Assembly (NCBI RefSeq): GCF_000471905.2 | Contig: NW_006498435.1 | Coordinates: 3,311,653-3,375,652 of the forward strand | Origin: Amborella trichopoda | Lineage: Eukaryota > Streptophyta > Magnoliopsida > Amborellales > Amborellaceae | Reading direction: 5' to 3' | DNA: 64,000 nt | In this document: piece by piece, positions 10,033-21,960 of the stretch | How the letters are laid out: each line of letters begins with the position of its first letter | How positions within the stretch are numbered: the stretch's first letter is position 1 | Position numbers and translations under genes: made by a program | Notes under the pieces: model-generated | Database searches by the model: none | Told to the model about the DNA's origin: nothing | Seen by the model: the letters and a program-made list of their open reading frames with translations, nothing else

Positions 10033-11156
10033 TGTTTACGATGCAAAATCTTACAGATTCTCCGACAAATATCTCTTAGATCTTGACACCTTAAACTGAT
10101 GAAATGAAGTGGTAGAGAAAATGGGACCAATCGAATTCATATAAGAGGCCAGATTTGCCCGAAAACGAGCAAATCTGCTCTCAAATTTGTGGTAGAGCCA
10201 TCATAATCTAGAGCCTCAAAACATGATTTTTAAAGAAAATTAATAGATCAAAATAAATAAAATAGAATCAAAACAGTAAAATAAGAAGAAAGAAAGAGGA
10301 AGAAACAATACCAAACAGGGCCGGAAGGCCAGGGACTCCGGGGCCTTCGAGGGCTCGCTCATAACAGAACCGGCATCCTCTTTGCCTCTCTGATTCAAAT
10401 GTTGACCAGCAGATCTATGGTTGAAGAGGGTTGTTGTGCCCTATAGATGGTTTAAAACTAGGGTTTTTTTGCCCTAGGTCTACGGTTTAGGACTTCCAGG
10501 TTTAGGGTTAGGGTTAGGGTTTTCTCAACTAACTCTTTCCTAGGGTTTCAATCTTCTGAAGCCGTCCCTCAAATGGCCAAGAAAAGACATCTTATAGGGA
10601 TCAAGGATCTGTTTGAAAGGATAACTTTCCATAACCAACAGATCTCTATCCAAAAATTTCATTTTTTGAGGTATACATCTGGGCGACACGCCTAGTGTCG
10701 CCCAAACAAAAGGGGCAAAAAACTCACAAAGGGGCAAGGAATTGACCCACAAAGGAAATTTTTCATTTTGGGACAAAAAGGGTTGGGAGACACTAGCAGT
10801 GTTGCCCAAGTCTGGGCGACACCACTCGTGTCGCACAGTCTAGGCTGAGCGAAACTGCTAGTGTCGTCCAAACCAAATCTTGTCCAAACCAAATCTTGTC
10901 CAAATCAAGATCTTTCACTTTGGGTGTATTCCTTAGCCTCTTGTGAAGGTTTTGAAGAAACGTTTGGTCAAAAAGGAGTTTTTCACTTTGTTTAATGAAT
11001 TTTTTTGTAAAACAGGGCGTCTGCAGGATTTCGGGTCAAAACAAGGTCTTTGCAGGGTTCTGAGTAGGCAGATTGGTTCTGGGTCACATGGTAGGCTATG
11101 TGAACAATGAATTTGGGTTTACTAGGGTTTGTAAGATTTAAAATGGGGTGTCTACA
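10033..11156 (-). repeat. A1 5' LTR
   Basis: On the minus strand it begins TGTAGACACCCCATTTTAAA at 11156 and ends GTAAACA at 10033, canonical TG...CA termini. It contains two GGGCGACAC / GTGTCGC inverted repeats (10681-10703 and 10814-10836). It lacks the roughly 200-bp internal duplication found in 7277-8563. Confidence 0.85.
10681..10703. repeat. GGGCGACAC/GTGTCGCCC hairpin module
   Basis: GGGCGACAC, loop GCCTA, GTGTCGCCC: a perfect 9-bp stem. Near-identical modules lie at 10814-10836, 8149-8171 and 50729-50751, with decayed ones through all family A LTRs and leaders. Confidence 0.8.
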
Positions 11157-12866
11157 ACGGTTAATTCCAGCAACCGTGACTCTCTTTGTGCCACACTTTT
11201 GACCTATCAAACGGTGTCCGAACGTCTTCAAACTGCCACCATTTGAAAGATAAGTGAATGAGATTGAAGTTGAATGTTTTGATAATTTTGATATTTCCCG
11301 TAAATTTAGAGTTATGCCCCCGAGAAGTGGGGTACGTCACTGTTGCATGTCACGGATCCATGGTTATGCTCATCTTCTGTTACCTTGCGTTGAATTTGTC
11401 ATTAAGTCATTGAAATAACGCTATATTGATAAGTGCTAGGCATGAGTATCATATGAAAATTTTCAAGAGAATAACATAGGTTTGTGAGGGTGATAAGTGA
11501 AAAAGTGATAAGTGTAATGCTAATGCGATGGCTCTATAATGAATGTTACAAGATACGTGCCGAGTGGTTATCGATGATGTTTAAGCATAAATTCCATGTG
11601 AATACTCATGTAGTAGATGCCTTGTGCTAAATGTTATAATGTTACGTGACTGCGGAATGATTTTGGGTATGACTCCATTCTTGCGTAATGTTGAATTGAC
11701 TTATCTGTCACAATGCACTGATTGAGCATGAATGAATGGAGTGCTTGAGCATGACATGAGACCATAATGATGACCACTACGTAATGGGGCACCCATTGGT
11801 AGTGGGCACTGTTCTGTGATAATGTTGTGGTACTGGCCATTGGATGCTGATACGGCTCGCTATGCAATGGGGCACCCATCGATAGTGATGATTGTTATAC
11901 TGAGAAAAATAGATGCCGACTATCCCCTAACTAGCTAAATGATAGGATGCATTTAGAGAATAGTGAAATGGGAGGGTCGCACCCCCCGAGATTCATGACA
12001 GGCGACTAGTGATTGACGCCTTACAAGGTAAGTGCCTATTGAACCTCCAATGCGCGTTGGGGGCTGTGTTCCTGAGTACGAGGGTATTACAAAGTGGATT
12101 TCCCCACTTGTCATCACCCTCCCTCCTGTGAGATGGTAGAGGTCCTAAGCAATGGGATGGACTTAGCCTGATGGATAGAGCCATACTACGGGAGTAGGCG
12201 AGCTAAAGAGTGAGTGGGTAATGATTGAATAGTAAATGTCAATACCTATAATTGCAATGATTGAGTAATATCTGCTTTCTGGATATAATGTCTACAATTG
12301 ATGCACTGATCTGATTTCCAATGTACTTATCTACTGCGCTGCACCCTTGTCTGCGCTGCATGAACTGTTTATTATACATGAATAGATTTATTATCGATGT
12401 ATAGCGATTAGACCTACTTACTGGGCTGTATAGCTCATTCCATTATTTCTCCTCTCCTTGTAGATTGATAGCGACAGGTTCAGGGCCTGAAGTTCGTGTT
12501 TTACGTTGGAAAGTCGAAGCTAGATTTCTCGAAGAAGGTGCATAGATCTTGTTTGTAGCTGGGTTGCTTGGCCCTGGGTTTTTGTTCTTTGTGGATATGT
12601 GTAATAATGGGCCTAGATGTCCCGAACTGAAATGTAATATTTTGGAAGAATTTTATATAGTGGTTTTTTAGTGTATGGGATTTTCTATGTTCATCTACCA
12701 GTTGAGTTACTGTTTTAGTTCCTTTCCATGATTTGCTTCGTTTAGCACATTATCAGAGCGTTGATTCACTCCGACCTAAGTGGCATACGCTACATCGAGA
12801 TCACAGACCCACACCCGATCATCCTCCGTCAAGTACGTTTTGGCGGTTGGGGGCACGGTCGTGACG
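11157..12866 (+). repeat. family D LTR fragment (D1)
   Basis: 11165-11890 matches 29860-30790, and 11640-12866 matches 24450-25824; both are LTR parts of element D2. Shared blocks include CCACTACGCAATGGG-ACCCATTGGTAGTGGGCACT, AGCTCATTCCATTAT, TTTTATATAGTGG and the terminal GGTCGTGA. The left part was removed at the A1 junction. The tRNA-iMet primer site expected after a 5' LTR is absent, so this is a solo LTR or fragment. Confidence 0.75.
12651..12660 (+). promoter_or_regulatory. TATA box of D1 LTR
   Basis: TTTTATATAG lies at the same LTR position as 25597-25606 in the D2 5' LTR, with conserved flanks (GAAGAATTTTATATAGTGG). Confidence 0.5.
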
Positions 12867-13415
12867 ATTAAACTTATTATTATAATTTACTCCAAATATT
12901 TATCATAAAATATCATCACTATTATCAATATTAGTATTAATATAAGGAAAAAGTTTATATAAGGACACAACTTAATAATATAGATGCACCTAAAAAATCC
13001 ATCAGAAAAGGTAGTTTTAATGTTGAAAAACCCTTTGATTGATCATCTCGACATCGAGATGTACGACCATGAAAAATAAATATATTTTGAGTCTCATAAA
13101 TAGTGTATTTTACAACATATTATCTGCACTATCCATTTTCAAAATTTTCATATGTTTATAGATCTACTTGATTTTAACCATTTTTGAAATTTTAAATTTT
13201 ATAATTAGATATAAAAATAGATTTTGAGATAATACTAAGAACATTTTACATCAAAATTATATACCATGGTAAAATTTGAAGGTGTGCCCTACCTCTACAG
13301 CTACGGATGCATCCATATGCCAACTGCATCCCCCTTAATATAATGATATTATATTGTAGTGACGTATAATATCATTATATTTTTATTTAATATTATGTTA
13401 ATATATTAGTATCAT
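12867..13415. other. AT-rich spacer
   Basis: No gene or known repeat is recognised. It separates the D1 LTR from the C1 LTR and may be part of the pre-insertion landscape that continues at 17372. Confidence 0.4.
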
Positions 13416-14791
13416 TGTTATAGGGTATTTTTGACGTACTTGTATCCCAGGTGCGAATAAGGAAGGATCCAGTCGCAACCTGGTCTCGTGGGTACCAAAA
13501 ACGCCTGTGGACTACAAAAGCACTGTATAAATAAGAATATTTCTCGGTGACTTAAAAAGGTGTCAGATTGTCCCCAAAAAACATGTAAGGGTAGAATTTG
13601 ACCCCCTAGGGACAATCACGAAGTTTCGTTTCAATCGGACAAAGATAAGGCTGATCAGGAAGAAATTTCCTCCACGAAGTGAGTTCTAGACATGCTTAAA
13701 ATCCACCTCATAAATAAAGCCCAATTACTGATACTTCTGACTAGCGTCAGACCACTACCATTGGATCTGGAATGCCCAAAAACCCGATATACTAATTTTC
13801 AGCTTGTTTGGACTTTCCTAGACCATTATGGGCTCAACTTACCATAAATAGGTAGGCTTCACACTATTCTGGTGCAACCTCAGTGAACCAATTTCCATAC
13901 TTTACATTTATGAAAACTGTGCCATTGAATTTTTGGATTGCCTTGTGAAGATGATGACTTTATCATTTGAGGCCAATTGAGCTCTAATTTTGATATGTTG
14001 AAGAGCTCATCAAGCCGCTTGTTTTGATATATGCCAGCCTTGTGAAAATGCTCGAGGAGAGAGAATTTCTAAAGAGAAGTCATATTTTGAAACTCATGTG
14101 TTGTAGATTTTTAAATAGAGAAATCCCTTCATGCGAAAGGTCATATCTTGAAGCCGTGACATCAGATTGCCTCAAATGTGAGTGTGTTGCGACTGCATTT
14201 TAGAGGGTTTCTTTTTGAGATAAAATTTGAATGAGATCGAAGACTAAAAGACACCTAATTTTGAGTTCTAAAAAGGCGAGTTTTCTTGTCGTCGAAATCC
14301 CATTTTCCGACGACCTCCCCAATTTGTAAAGTGCTCAAACGGGCGACCAAATCGAGGGCTTTTCATTGTAAAATGATGACAACGAATTCCCATTCAATTT
14401 GCGATCAAGAAAAAGACCGAAGACATGATGAATCGTCCTACACCAATGCTCAAAGTTCAAAAGTTCATGAGATTAGCCGGATTTTGGGATCGACCTCGAA
14501 ATTTCGATTCGAGCTCAATAATGGGTATGAAAATTATCGTGATGATACAAGCATTTTTCTTGTGGTGTTCAATTGCCAAAATTGTCATGGAAAAGCTTCC
14601 AAAAATGCTCCAAGGCATGACAATAGCTTGAGGCCTCTCCAAGAGGAATGGTTCTATCATTTCTCGAAATGTACTTTGGGGTAAAATGGTCTGTTTTACC
14701 AAAAACGGGATTTCCATTTTAATTCATTAAATGTGTAATTTTAAGCAATTTGGTCATGTTTTGGGTATCCACTCATGTTTCAAGGTTGCTC

Positions 14792-14799
14792 TATATAAG
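14792..14799 (+). promoter_or_regulatory. TATA box of C1 LTR
   Basis: TATATAAG follows TATCCACTCATGTTTCAAGG and sits where the element B LTR has TATAAATA (34558). The position is conserved between the two LTR types. Confidence 0.5.
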
Positions 14800-15249
14800 T
14801 TCTCTACATAAATTATAACATAGTTTTAGTAGTTTATGAGAAGATAACCAAAATATTGAGCTTTTGCTCTTTCCTGTTCATTGTTTCCAAACTCAAGAGA
14901 GACGAGAGAGAATAATTTACCACTTTCAATAATTGCCTCTTGGACCTCAAACTTCCAACTCCCAACTTCCAAACCTCCAACTCCCTACTCCCTAGACCAC
15001 GCTACTCCAAACCCTTCCATATTCCCTAGATTACAATAGACTATACTCCCTACTCCCTACTTCATAGACCACCTTACACTACATCCCTTCCATACTCCTT
15101 TGCCACCTTAGCCCACCTAGACTTACCCACACCCTAACCTAGACCCCAACCCTCTAGCTCAAGGTTCAAGTCTACACTAAGGAACCATCAAGGGACAATT
15201 GTGGGTGCACCTAGCCACTCGGCTCAAGCCATCATATGAGGATAGGTAC

Positions 15250-16186
15250 CTGGTCCATTTTCTCTCTTTTATCTCTTCTATCTTCTCTTTCTCTCTTTCT
15301 TCTTTCTCTCTCCTCTCTCTCTTTCTTCTTTCGCTCTTCTCTCTTCTCTCTTTCTTCTTTCTTTCTCTCTATTCTTTTCTTGTCTCTTGTCTCTGCTCTC
15401 TCTTTCTTCTTCCTCTCTTCTTTTCTCTCTCCTCTCTCTTCTCTTCTCTTCTCTTCTCTTCTCTTCTTTCTCTATCTTCTCTTCTTTCTCCTTCTTCTCT
15501 ATCGTCTTTGTCTCTCTTCTCTCTTTCCTACTCTCTCTTTTTCTCTTCTTTCTCTCTCCCTCTCTTTTTACTTCTCTCTTCTCTCTTTCTCTCTCTGCTC
15601 TTCTTCTTTCTCACCCCCTCAAGGCCAATGGCCAAGCCATGGGCCCGCCCTCTCTTTCCCTCTTATTCTCTCCTTTTCTATCTCTCCTCTCTCTTTCTCT
15701 CCATGAGCTTACCATGGACCTCTGCTCTCTCTCACTCCCCATCTCTTTCTTTCTCTCTCCCTCCCTTCCTCCCTCTCCCTCTCCCCTCCCTTCCTCCCTC
15801 TCTTCCTCTATTCTCTCACTCTCATTCACAGGCCTGCAACGGGCCCGTGCGCTCTCTCTCTTCCTCTCTCTTTCATCCTGCTCTCTCAGTTTCTCTCATT
15901 GGCCTATGCTCTCTTTTCCTCCCTCTTTCACCCTCTTCTCTCACTTTCCCTCATGGGCCCGCGACAGGCCCATGCTTTCCCTTCCTCCCTCTTTCTCTCT
16001 CCCCTTGTGCTCTCTCTTTCTCTCTCCCTCCATTGTTCTCTATATCTCATTCTCTCTTTCTCGCTATCCTCTCTTTCCTCCCTTTCACCCTCTTCTCTCA
16101 CTCTCTCTCACGGGCCTGCAGCTTTTTCATGCTCTCTTTCCCTCGTTCTCCATCTCTCTCTCCTTCTCCCTGTTCCCTCTCTATCC

Positions 16187-16223
<37 letters not shown>

Positions 16224-16440
16224 TCTTCTTCTTCTTCTCTTCTCTCACTCTCTCTTAAGGGCCCGCAGCAGGCTCATGCGTTTTTCCTCTCCTTCTCTCA
16301 TCCTCTCTCTCTCACTTCTTTCCTCTCCCTCTCTCTCTCTTTCTTCTTCCCTTTCTCTACCTCATCTTCCTTCCCTCTATCTATCTTCTCTCTCTCTTTC
16401 ACTTTCTTCTTTTATCTCTCCCTCACTTCTCTAACTCGGA
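15250..16440 (+). repeat. polypyrimidine (TC-rich) block with TTCTC/CTCTC repeats
   Basis: This is about 1.2 kb of nearly pure C+T on the plus strand, interrupted by short GGGCCCG-containing islands near 15640, 15830, 15950, 16110 and 16260. Long serine/leucine-rich frames here are composition artefacts. Equivalent blocks lie in the element B 5' LTR (34700-36060) and, reversed, in B1. Confidence 0.85.
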
Positions 16441-16830
16441 CACTTTCGCTAAGGTCTTTGAGCAGCGACTATTAAAGGGCTTCGCCTTTAGATCGTTTTC
16501 TCGCCCCCCTTCAGGTCGTCCGAGTCTTGAGAAGTTTCCTTGTTCTCTCTCTCTTTTCAACCTCTTTCTTTAATATTCATCTCTGCATTTTTTTGTTTGC
16601 TTCTTTGACTCAGACAATTTTGCTAGGGTCTTTGAGCGGCGACTCTTAGCGCGCTTGACCTTCAGATCGCTTTCTCGCTCCCCTTCAGTTCGTCTAAGTC
16701 ATGAGAGGTCTTCTCCTTCTCTCTCATCTTTTCTTCTTTCACCTTATCTCATCTTCTTTCTCTACCTCTTTTCTGATTACTTTTAGGAGGCTCTTTGGGT
16801 AGCGACTCTTGTCAGGCCAGACCTGTGGAC
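16435..16830 (+). repeat. direct repeats of about 170 bp in C1
   Basis: GGTCTTTGAGCAGCGACT..TTAGATCG..TTCTCGC recurs as GGTCTTTGAGCGGCGACT..TCAGATCGCTTTCTCGC about 171 bp later. A third, shorter match, CTCTTTGGGTAGCGACTCTTG, lies near 16791. Confidence 0.65.
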
Positions 16831-17371
16831 TCCGCTACTTTAAATCCTTCAGGATACTTTGGCTTTAAGCCTAGTATCTTTCTCATCTCTAATAATACCT
16901 CTTAGGAGAGGTGATGCCGGAAGGCTGCCCAATTTATGAGTCTACCCTCTTCTTTCTCATCTATTCTCTCATATTTCTTTTCTCAACCCTTCAAACCCCT
17001 AGGTTAGACCTGCAATTTACCAGAAATCCCCATTAAGAGGAAGCCCCAAAGGGTACACCCCAAATGTTATTTACGTGTGGATACGAGGTTGTGCCATGAC
17101 GTGAGGGAGTAGAATTCAAACCGAGCCAAAGAGGATGGAGGGCTTTCGAAATGATCTAAGAGGGCTTAAATCTCGGACACGTCCCTCGAACCCAACCGGT
17201 GATGTAGGTGCTCGAGCCCCTTCTCGCTGTCCTAAAATTCCCTCATTGTTAGTTCATATTCGCACTTCATGCACCACGCACACATGTGAGTGGGCACGTC
17301 GGTTGTTTGAGAGAGGGTTATCGAGCCAGGTCCTATCGGGTCCCTGTGTGATGAAAATCCAAGCTCAAACA

Positions 17372-17990
17372 ATTTTATTATGTGAATATTAAAATATTGT
17401 ATATTTTATTATAATATTTCTTAATATTATAATATCTTGTTAAAACTAATAAAATAAAATTAAGTCATTATAATTATGATATTATATTTTAATAGTTATT
17501 GTGCAATATAATCATTATTGTTGTTGTTGTTCCAAAAAAATTAAATCATTATATAATCATTATAACTATGATATTATATTATAAGATATGTGTGTATTAA
17601 TGTTATTATTATAAATTTATTATGACATTTTATTAACATTTTTAATATTAGTATTTTAATATTACAATATTATGTTATTATCATATTATTATCACCAACA
17701 TTGTGACTATTAGTATTATTATATTTCAATAAATATTATTAGAATATAATAATACTATAATAAAATATTAATTCTAATAAAATGATATTTTATTATTATA
17801 TAAATATTATAATTTTGATCATGGTTATTGTTATTATTATCAATATTATTATATTATAATTATGATCATAAATATTGTTATTATTATCATCATTATTATT
17901 ATTATTATCATCATCATCATCATTATCATCATTATATTATTGTTATTATTATTACGAATATCATCATCATCATTATTATATTGCCAAAAC
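17372..17990. repeat. AT-rich spacer with ATT/ATC trinucleotide repeats
   Basis: Very AT-rich sequence ends in a microsatellite of interspersed ATT and ATC triplets (17828-17985). No gene is seen. Apparent Ile/Tyr/His-rich frames are microsatellite translations. Confidence 0.7.
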
Positions 17991-19100
17991 CTGGTTTTAC
18001 ATTTAGATGAGCCAAATAAAGGATTTGTTGTATTCCAAGTTAATCTAGAAGGTACCTAAACGACATTGATCCTAAAACCATGTTTAACAAACTGGAATTT
18101 GTATTCCCAAGATTTGATGCATAACCAGGTTTTGCAAATACTAAGCCCTAAATGGCCCATAAATTTCTACACTTGACCAAGGGTTTCGTAAACCCCAACC
18201 TAACTACACCCCTTAGCCCAACCACCTAACCCACATCGTATCCTACTCTCTACCCTAACACCTTAACCCACACCACACCCCATACTTAACTATATACCCC
18301 ATCCTACTCCACACTTACCATAATCCCTAGCCCACCACACCATACTCCTTAATCCTCACCATACCATACTTCTTAGACTATAGTCTATCCTACTCCTTAT
18401 CCTACACCTTACCCTACTCCCTACCTAACCCATTTAGCTTAAGTTATCCCTCTTAAGGATGCTCTTCCAAAGAGGCGCTTGGGAGAGTTTGATCTAACGG
18501 ACCCTGACTGTGGATTCCTCGAGTGTACTTTGGCTACTTACTAAGCTCATTTTCTCATCATTTACCCACTAGGGGAGATGCTGCTAGGATTCCGTCAGAT
18601 TCCTGTTGACCCTCTCTCTAGCCACTAGCCTAGTCTACACTTAAACCAAGCCAACTCATTACCCAACATTAGGCATTTAACCCATCCAAGACCTACATGC
18701 CGCACTCACCGAGCCCAACTTATACCAAACCCGAATCAAAGCCAACCCAAATCAAACCAATCCCTAGGAGCACATAGGACATCAAGGCAGCAAAAGTATG
18801 AGGGAGTTGAGTCAAATTGGGTCCATCGAGCGACATCGTAGGGCTTTCCACGACAATGCTACGTTATGATCTAAGAGGGCAAAATGCCTAGACACATCTG
18901 ACAAACATCCTAGGAAAGTAATACTTCAATTTGAAATTGGTTGGTTAGCCATCATACCACACCACGTGCTTATCCACGCACACACCACATCGGCACCGGG
19001 ATCACCCATGTATGCACACGTGTGCACTCAAAGGGGTGCAAGCGCGGGGGCCAATCAACCAAGGTGGTCTCTCCGAAATGTTGATGCGTTAAAAGAAATG
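17991..19100 (+). repeat. C2: second C-type LTR fragment
   Basis: 18180-18430 resembles the ACTCC-CTACTCC-rich stretch of C1 (14960-15180). 18480-18620 carries TTTGG..TACTTACT and AGGGGAGATGCTGCTAGGATTCC, matching 16850-16935 of C1. 18800-18890 repeats GGGAGT-GA-TCAAA and the ATGATCTAAGAGGGC block of 17100-17165. The polypyrimidine block is absent, so this is a deleted relative of C1. Confidence 0.5.
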
Positions 19101-19899
19101 CAGAATGTTTAAACAAACATTAGACTCCAGATGGAAAACCAGAGGACGTCACATTCGGGCCAACTTCACCCGTGCACTTCATATCAGAAATACATGCTTT
19201 ATTATTTATATTGGGTATTGAGAAATTCCAGAGGTTTAATCATCTGTTACATTTACATCGACTTTGAAGAAATAAAATATGTTGAATACCTTTGATTCTG
19301 AGTTTGAAACTTATACATTAATTTCTAAGGAAGAAAATACATATATGTTAAAGAGAAAAGATAACGTTGAGGGCATATTGACCCATGTACCTATGGAAAC
19401 AAGCAGGGACTTGTTATCCTTCGAGTCTGGTCACTAAAAGGGAATGGGTCTCAAGTGAATAATAGGAGACAATTATCTCTCTCATCGTGTCTTAAATATT
19501 ACTCTCTTTTCTACTCTTTGTTCTTATTGTGGCACAACCTCTGAAGAACTCTTTGTCTCTCTCATAAATTGTGTTTTTTAAAAGAAGTGCGACCCCCTCT
19601 AATCTGAGGAGTACCTCTCTTTATGGTGCTAACTTATGGTTATTCAAGAGATAACCACGCACTTTGAATCTTCAAATATTCACCATTCATCTTCATTTGA
19701 GTTTATTTACTCATTTGAATCACAAATCTTGCTGGGAGCGATTTTTATCTTCATAACACAGTTTGCCTTTTTGTGTTTATCTTCTATTTGCCTCTTATGT
19801 TTACCTTTTCACATTATTGATCTCTCTGCTAGGTTATTTCACAGATACAATCGCTGATGCTTCTCTAACCTTCGAATCTCGTTCTCGTGATCTTGCCAG
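19101..19899. other. spacer with no recognised gene
   Basis: There are short frames only. One 73-codon plus-strand frame (19636-19857) has no recognisable motif. Confidence 0.35.
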
Positions 19900-20911
19900 A
19901 TTATAATTAGAGATTCATCATTATCATCAATGTTGGTGTTAGTTGGTTGTAACCACTTTCGTTGTTCAACTCAATCCATACTAACCTTTTAAGGGTGATA
20001 AAGTAAGGAGCCCAAAGTTCAACGATGTTGATTAAACGAGAGAATTATGTGTTCCCAAAGAAACAATTCCCCTTTTACGGAAACTGATTGGTCTTACAAT
20101 CTGTAAAGCTTTTAAGGCATTTAACTGCCGGGCAATGATACAGACAACCAATGATAAAGGCGATGAGTTAAGCTATCATTGAGCAGTTCAAACTATTTGT
20201 AGAATGAGATGGGTTAAGCCATCATTTTGCAGCTTTAGATTGCGTTGAGACTGCGATGGGTTAAGCCATCTCTAGGTAGCTCTAGACTGCTATTAAGACT
20301 GAGATGGGTTAAGCCATCTCTAGGCATCTTTAAACTGCATCTGAGATTGAGATGTGTTAGGCCATCTCTGGGTAGCTTTAGACTGCCATTGAAACTGAGA
20401 TGGGTTAAGCCATCCCTGGGCAGCTTTAGACTGCTATTGAAATTGAGATGGGTTAAACCATCTCTTGGAAACTTTAGATTGCCATTGAGACTAGGATGGG
20501 TTAAGCTATCTCTAGGCAGCTTTAGACTGCTGTTGAGATTGAGATAGGTTAAGCCATCTCTGGGAATTGAGACTGAGAAGGGTTAAGCCATCTCTGTGTA
20601 ACTTTAGACTGCTGTTGAGATTAAGATGAGTTGCGCCATCTCTGAGAAGCTTTAGAATTCCATTGAAACTGAGATGAGTTAGGCCATCTCTGGGCAACTT
20701 TAGACTGCTGTTGAGAGTGAGATGGGTTAAACTATCTTTGGGCAGCTTTAGACTGCCGTTAAGATTGAGATGTTTTAAGTCATTTCTGAGCAGCTTTAGA
20801 CTGCCGTTGAGATTGAGATGGGTTAAGCCATCTTTGAGTAGCTTTAAACCATCGTTTAGACTGAGATGGGTTAAGCAATCACTTGGAAGCTTTAGACTGC
20901 CGTTGATAGAA
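19900..20911 (+). repeat. duplicated segment, copy 1, with 15-unit 48-bp array
   Basis: A roughly 290-bp lead (ATCATTATCATCAATGTTGG..CAACTCAATCCAT..AAAGCTTTTAAGGC) precedes the array at 20206-20911. Units start at about 20206, 20253, 20301, 20349, 20397, 20445, 20493, 20541 (shortened to 34 bp), 20575, 20623, 20671, 20719, 20767, 20815 and 20863. The monomer contains GATGG-GTTAAG-CCATC and GGCAG-CTTTAGA-CTGCC, two inverted repeats. Since 48 is a multiple of three, both strands show spurious open frames. Confidence 0.85.
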
Positions 20912-21349
20912 TCCTTAGTTTAATCTCAAAATTCATAGACTAAACCATGCTCCAATCATAGTCAAATGGGTACACTTGAATGATTAGAACCATACCCATC
21001 TTTCATCCGTTCGCTGCATATCTCTAAGTGGTTTATTCTTAGTCGTTCATCTGGATTAAGTGTTCATACTTTTCCCAAACGGTGAAGTATGAGTTATTTA
21101 CAACTCGATCAATGTATCTGGTCATGTTCGTGATAAAAGTACACCCAACAAAACGGCCCGAACACTTCACATATGAGAGAGAAAACCTTGAAAAGTGTTT
21201 GGCCAATCTCAAGTGGACTTCTTAACATCGTACAACTTACACTTTCTTCATTAAGGAAGTGTATGAGTGCCTTTTCCCTGCCATCTTAGTTAAATGTAGG
21301 TACAAATAACCATCTCATCTGTCACTTCCCAATACAACCATCAACATTT
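20912..21349. other. unique sequence between the two duplicated segments
   Basis: No gene or repeat is recognised. A TATA-like CTATAAATTC follows at about 21382, before the ORF remnant. Confidence 0.3.
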
Positions 21350-21960
21350 ATGGGGAAAAGACCTCTCGCCTTCTTCATGGGGCTCTATAAATTCTTCGGC
21401 TACCTTGGTGGTAATCCATCTTCCCAGTGGTTTTTGACTCTTCATCTTCTTCTAAAAAATGTCTTCCCCTATTCTTCACAGGCATCTCTTCATCTTTTTC
21501 TAAAAAATGTCTTCCCCTATTCTCCCCAGGTATCTCTTTATCTCTCTAAAATCAGAGTTTACTGCTGCTATTAGTGGCAGTGAGAGAGAGGAGGGGCTGC
21601 ACACTAATACTCTTACAGCTACTGGCTTAGCCGACAGTGAAAAAGGATACTCCACAACTTTTATTGTTGTGGGTCTGACTTCTTCTTCTGAGGAAGCTGC
21701 TGAAATTACCTCCATGGCCACCAAGGAGGTTCTTGATGCCGGTCTTCTACTAGACCTAAAGTTTAAGGAAATTGAAGCCCTCGAGCGAATAGTGGTTTGT
21801 CTCCCCCGAGAGGTGGAACACCATTAGAATATATTTCATGTCTATCTAGGAGAAGTCGAATGGGTCAAAGAGCTTATGGCCACTGTGAGGTAGAAGTTGG
21901 CTAGGGTTAATAGGGCAATCCGCATTGGGGCCCATTATCTTGCAAGAGCAGAATTAGAGA
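21350..21960 (+). pseudogene. unidentified ORF remnant between 48-bp arrays
   Basis: I do not recognise the product. The frame at 21507-21827 encodes about 106 residues with ordinary, non-repetitive composition (a SSSEEAAEITSMATKEV segment, then LKFKEIEALERIVVCLPREV). After the stop at 21825 the same frame continues with a coding-like stretch (VYLGEVEWVKELMATV, a stop, then LARVNRAIRIGAHYLARAEL) to about 21950. Charged heptad-like spacing suggests a helical or coiled-coil C-terminus. Upstream, an overlapping frame (21350-21574) includes a 48-bp tandem duplication. It could be a fragment of a host gene or of an element-encoded protein. The continuation past a stop suggests a decayed gene. Confidence 0.35.
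21440..21539 (+). repeat. 48-bp tandem duplication with partial third copy
   Basis: CTTCATCTTCTTCTAAAAAA..CCTATTCTTCACAGG is repeated 48 bp later (21488) with few changes, and a third start (CTTTATCTC) follows at 21536. The period equals that of the adjacent 48-bp minisatellite, but the sequence is unrelated. Confidence 0.8.

Larger units (their letters stand above)
7277..11156 (-). mobile_element. element A1: internally deleted family A retrotransposon
   Basis: Read on the minus strand: a 5' LTR (11156-10033), a PBS (10029-10012), about 630 bp matching the A3 leader (60640-61383), about 800 bp matching the region next to the A3 3' LTR (49240-50400), then a 3' LTR (about 8563-7277). All of gag and pol is missing; the join is near 9360-9400. 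The flanks belong to different families (element F at left, D at right), and 7272-7276 AGAAT does not match 11157-11161 ACGGT, so no target duplication is visible. Confidence 0.75.
13416..17371 (+). repeat. C1: long solo LTR related to element B LTR
   Basis: The order matches the element B LTR: a head with CTTGTATCCCAGG..GAATAAGG (compare CCTTGGTCCCCAGTCAATAAAGG at 46897), a CCATTGGATCTGGAA block, a CATCCACCCATG-like block before a TATA box, a polypyrimidine block, then AGGGCTTTC..TGATCTAAGAGGGC near the end. Proposed termini are TGTTATAGGG at 13416 and CTCAAACA at 17371. No PBS or coding region follows, and the candidate 5-bp flanks do not match. Confidence 0.6.

Noticed and set aside
10500..10523. 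Telomere-like TTTAGGGTTAGGGTTAGGG
   Set aside because: Only about three units inside a family A LTR, next to other AGGGTTT words; no interstitial telomere array.
15199..16475. Long plus-strand open frames (411, 362 codons) rich in Ser, Leu and Phe
   Set aside because: They are translations of a C/T-only low-complexity block, open in all three frames; no domain or codon signal.
17828..18059. Small open frames rich in Ile or Tyr/His
   Set aside because: Translations of the ATT/ATC microsatellite.
20245..20923. Plus-strand LRWVKPSLGSFRL-type repeat protein
   Set aside because: The 48-bp period keeps both strands open; units are as diverged at first and second positions as at third by eye. Not called as a gene, although a coding origin is not excluded.
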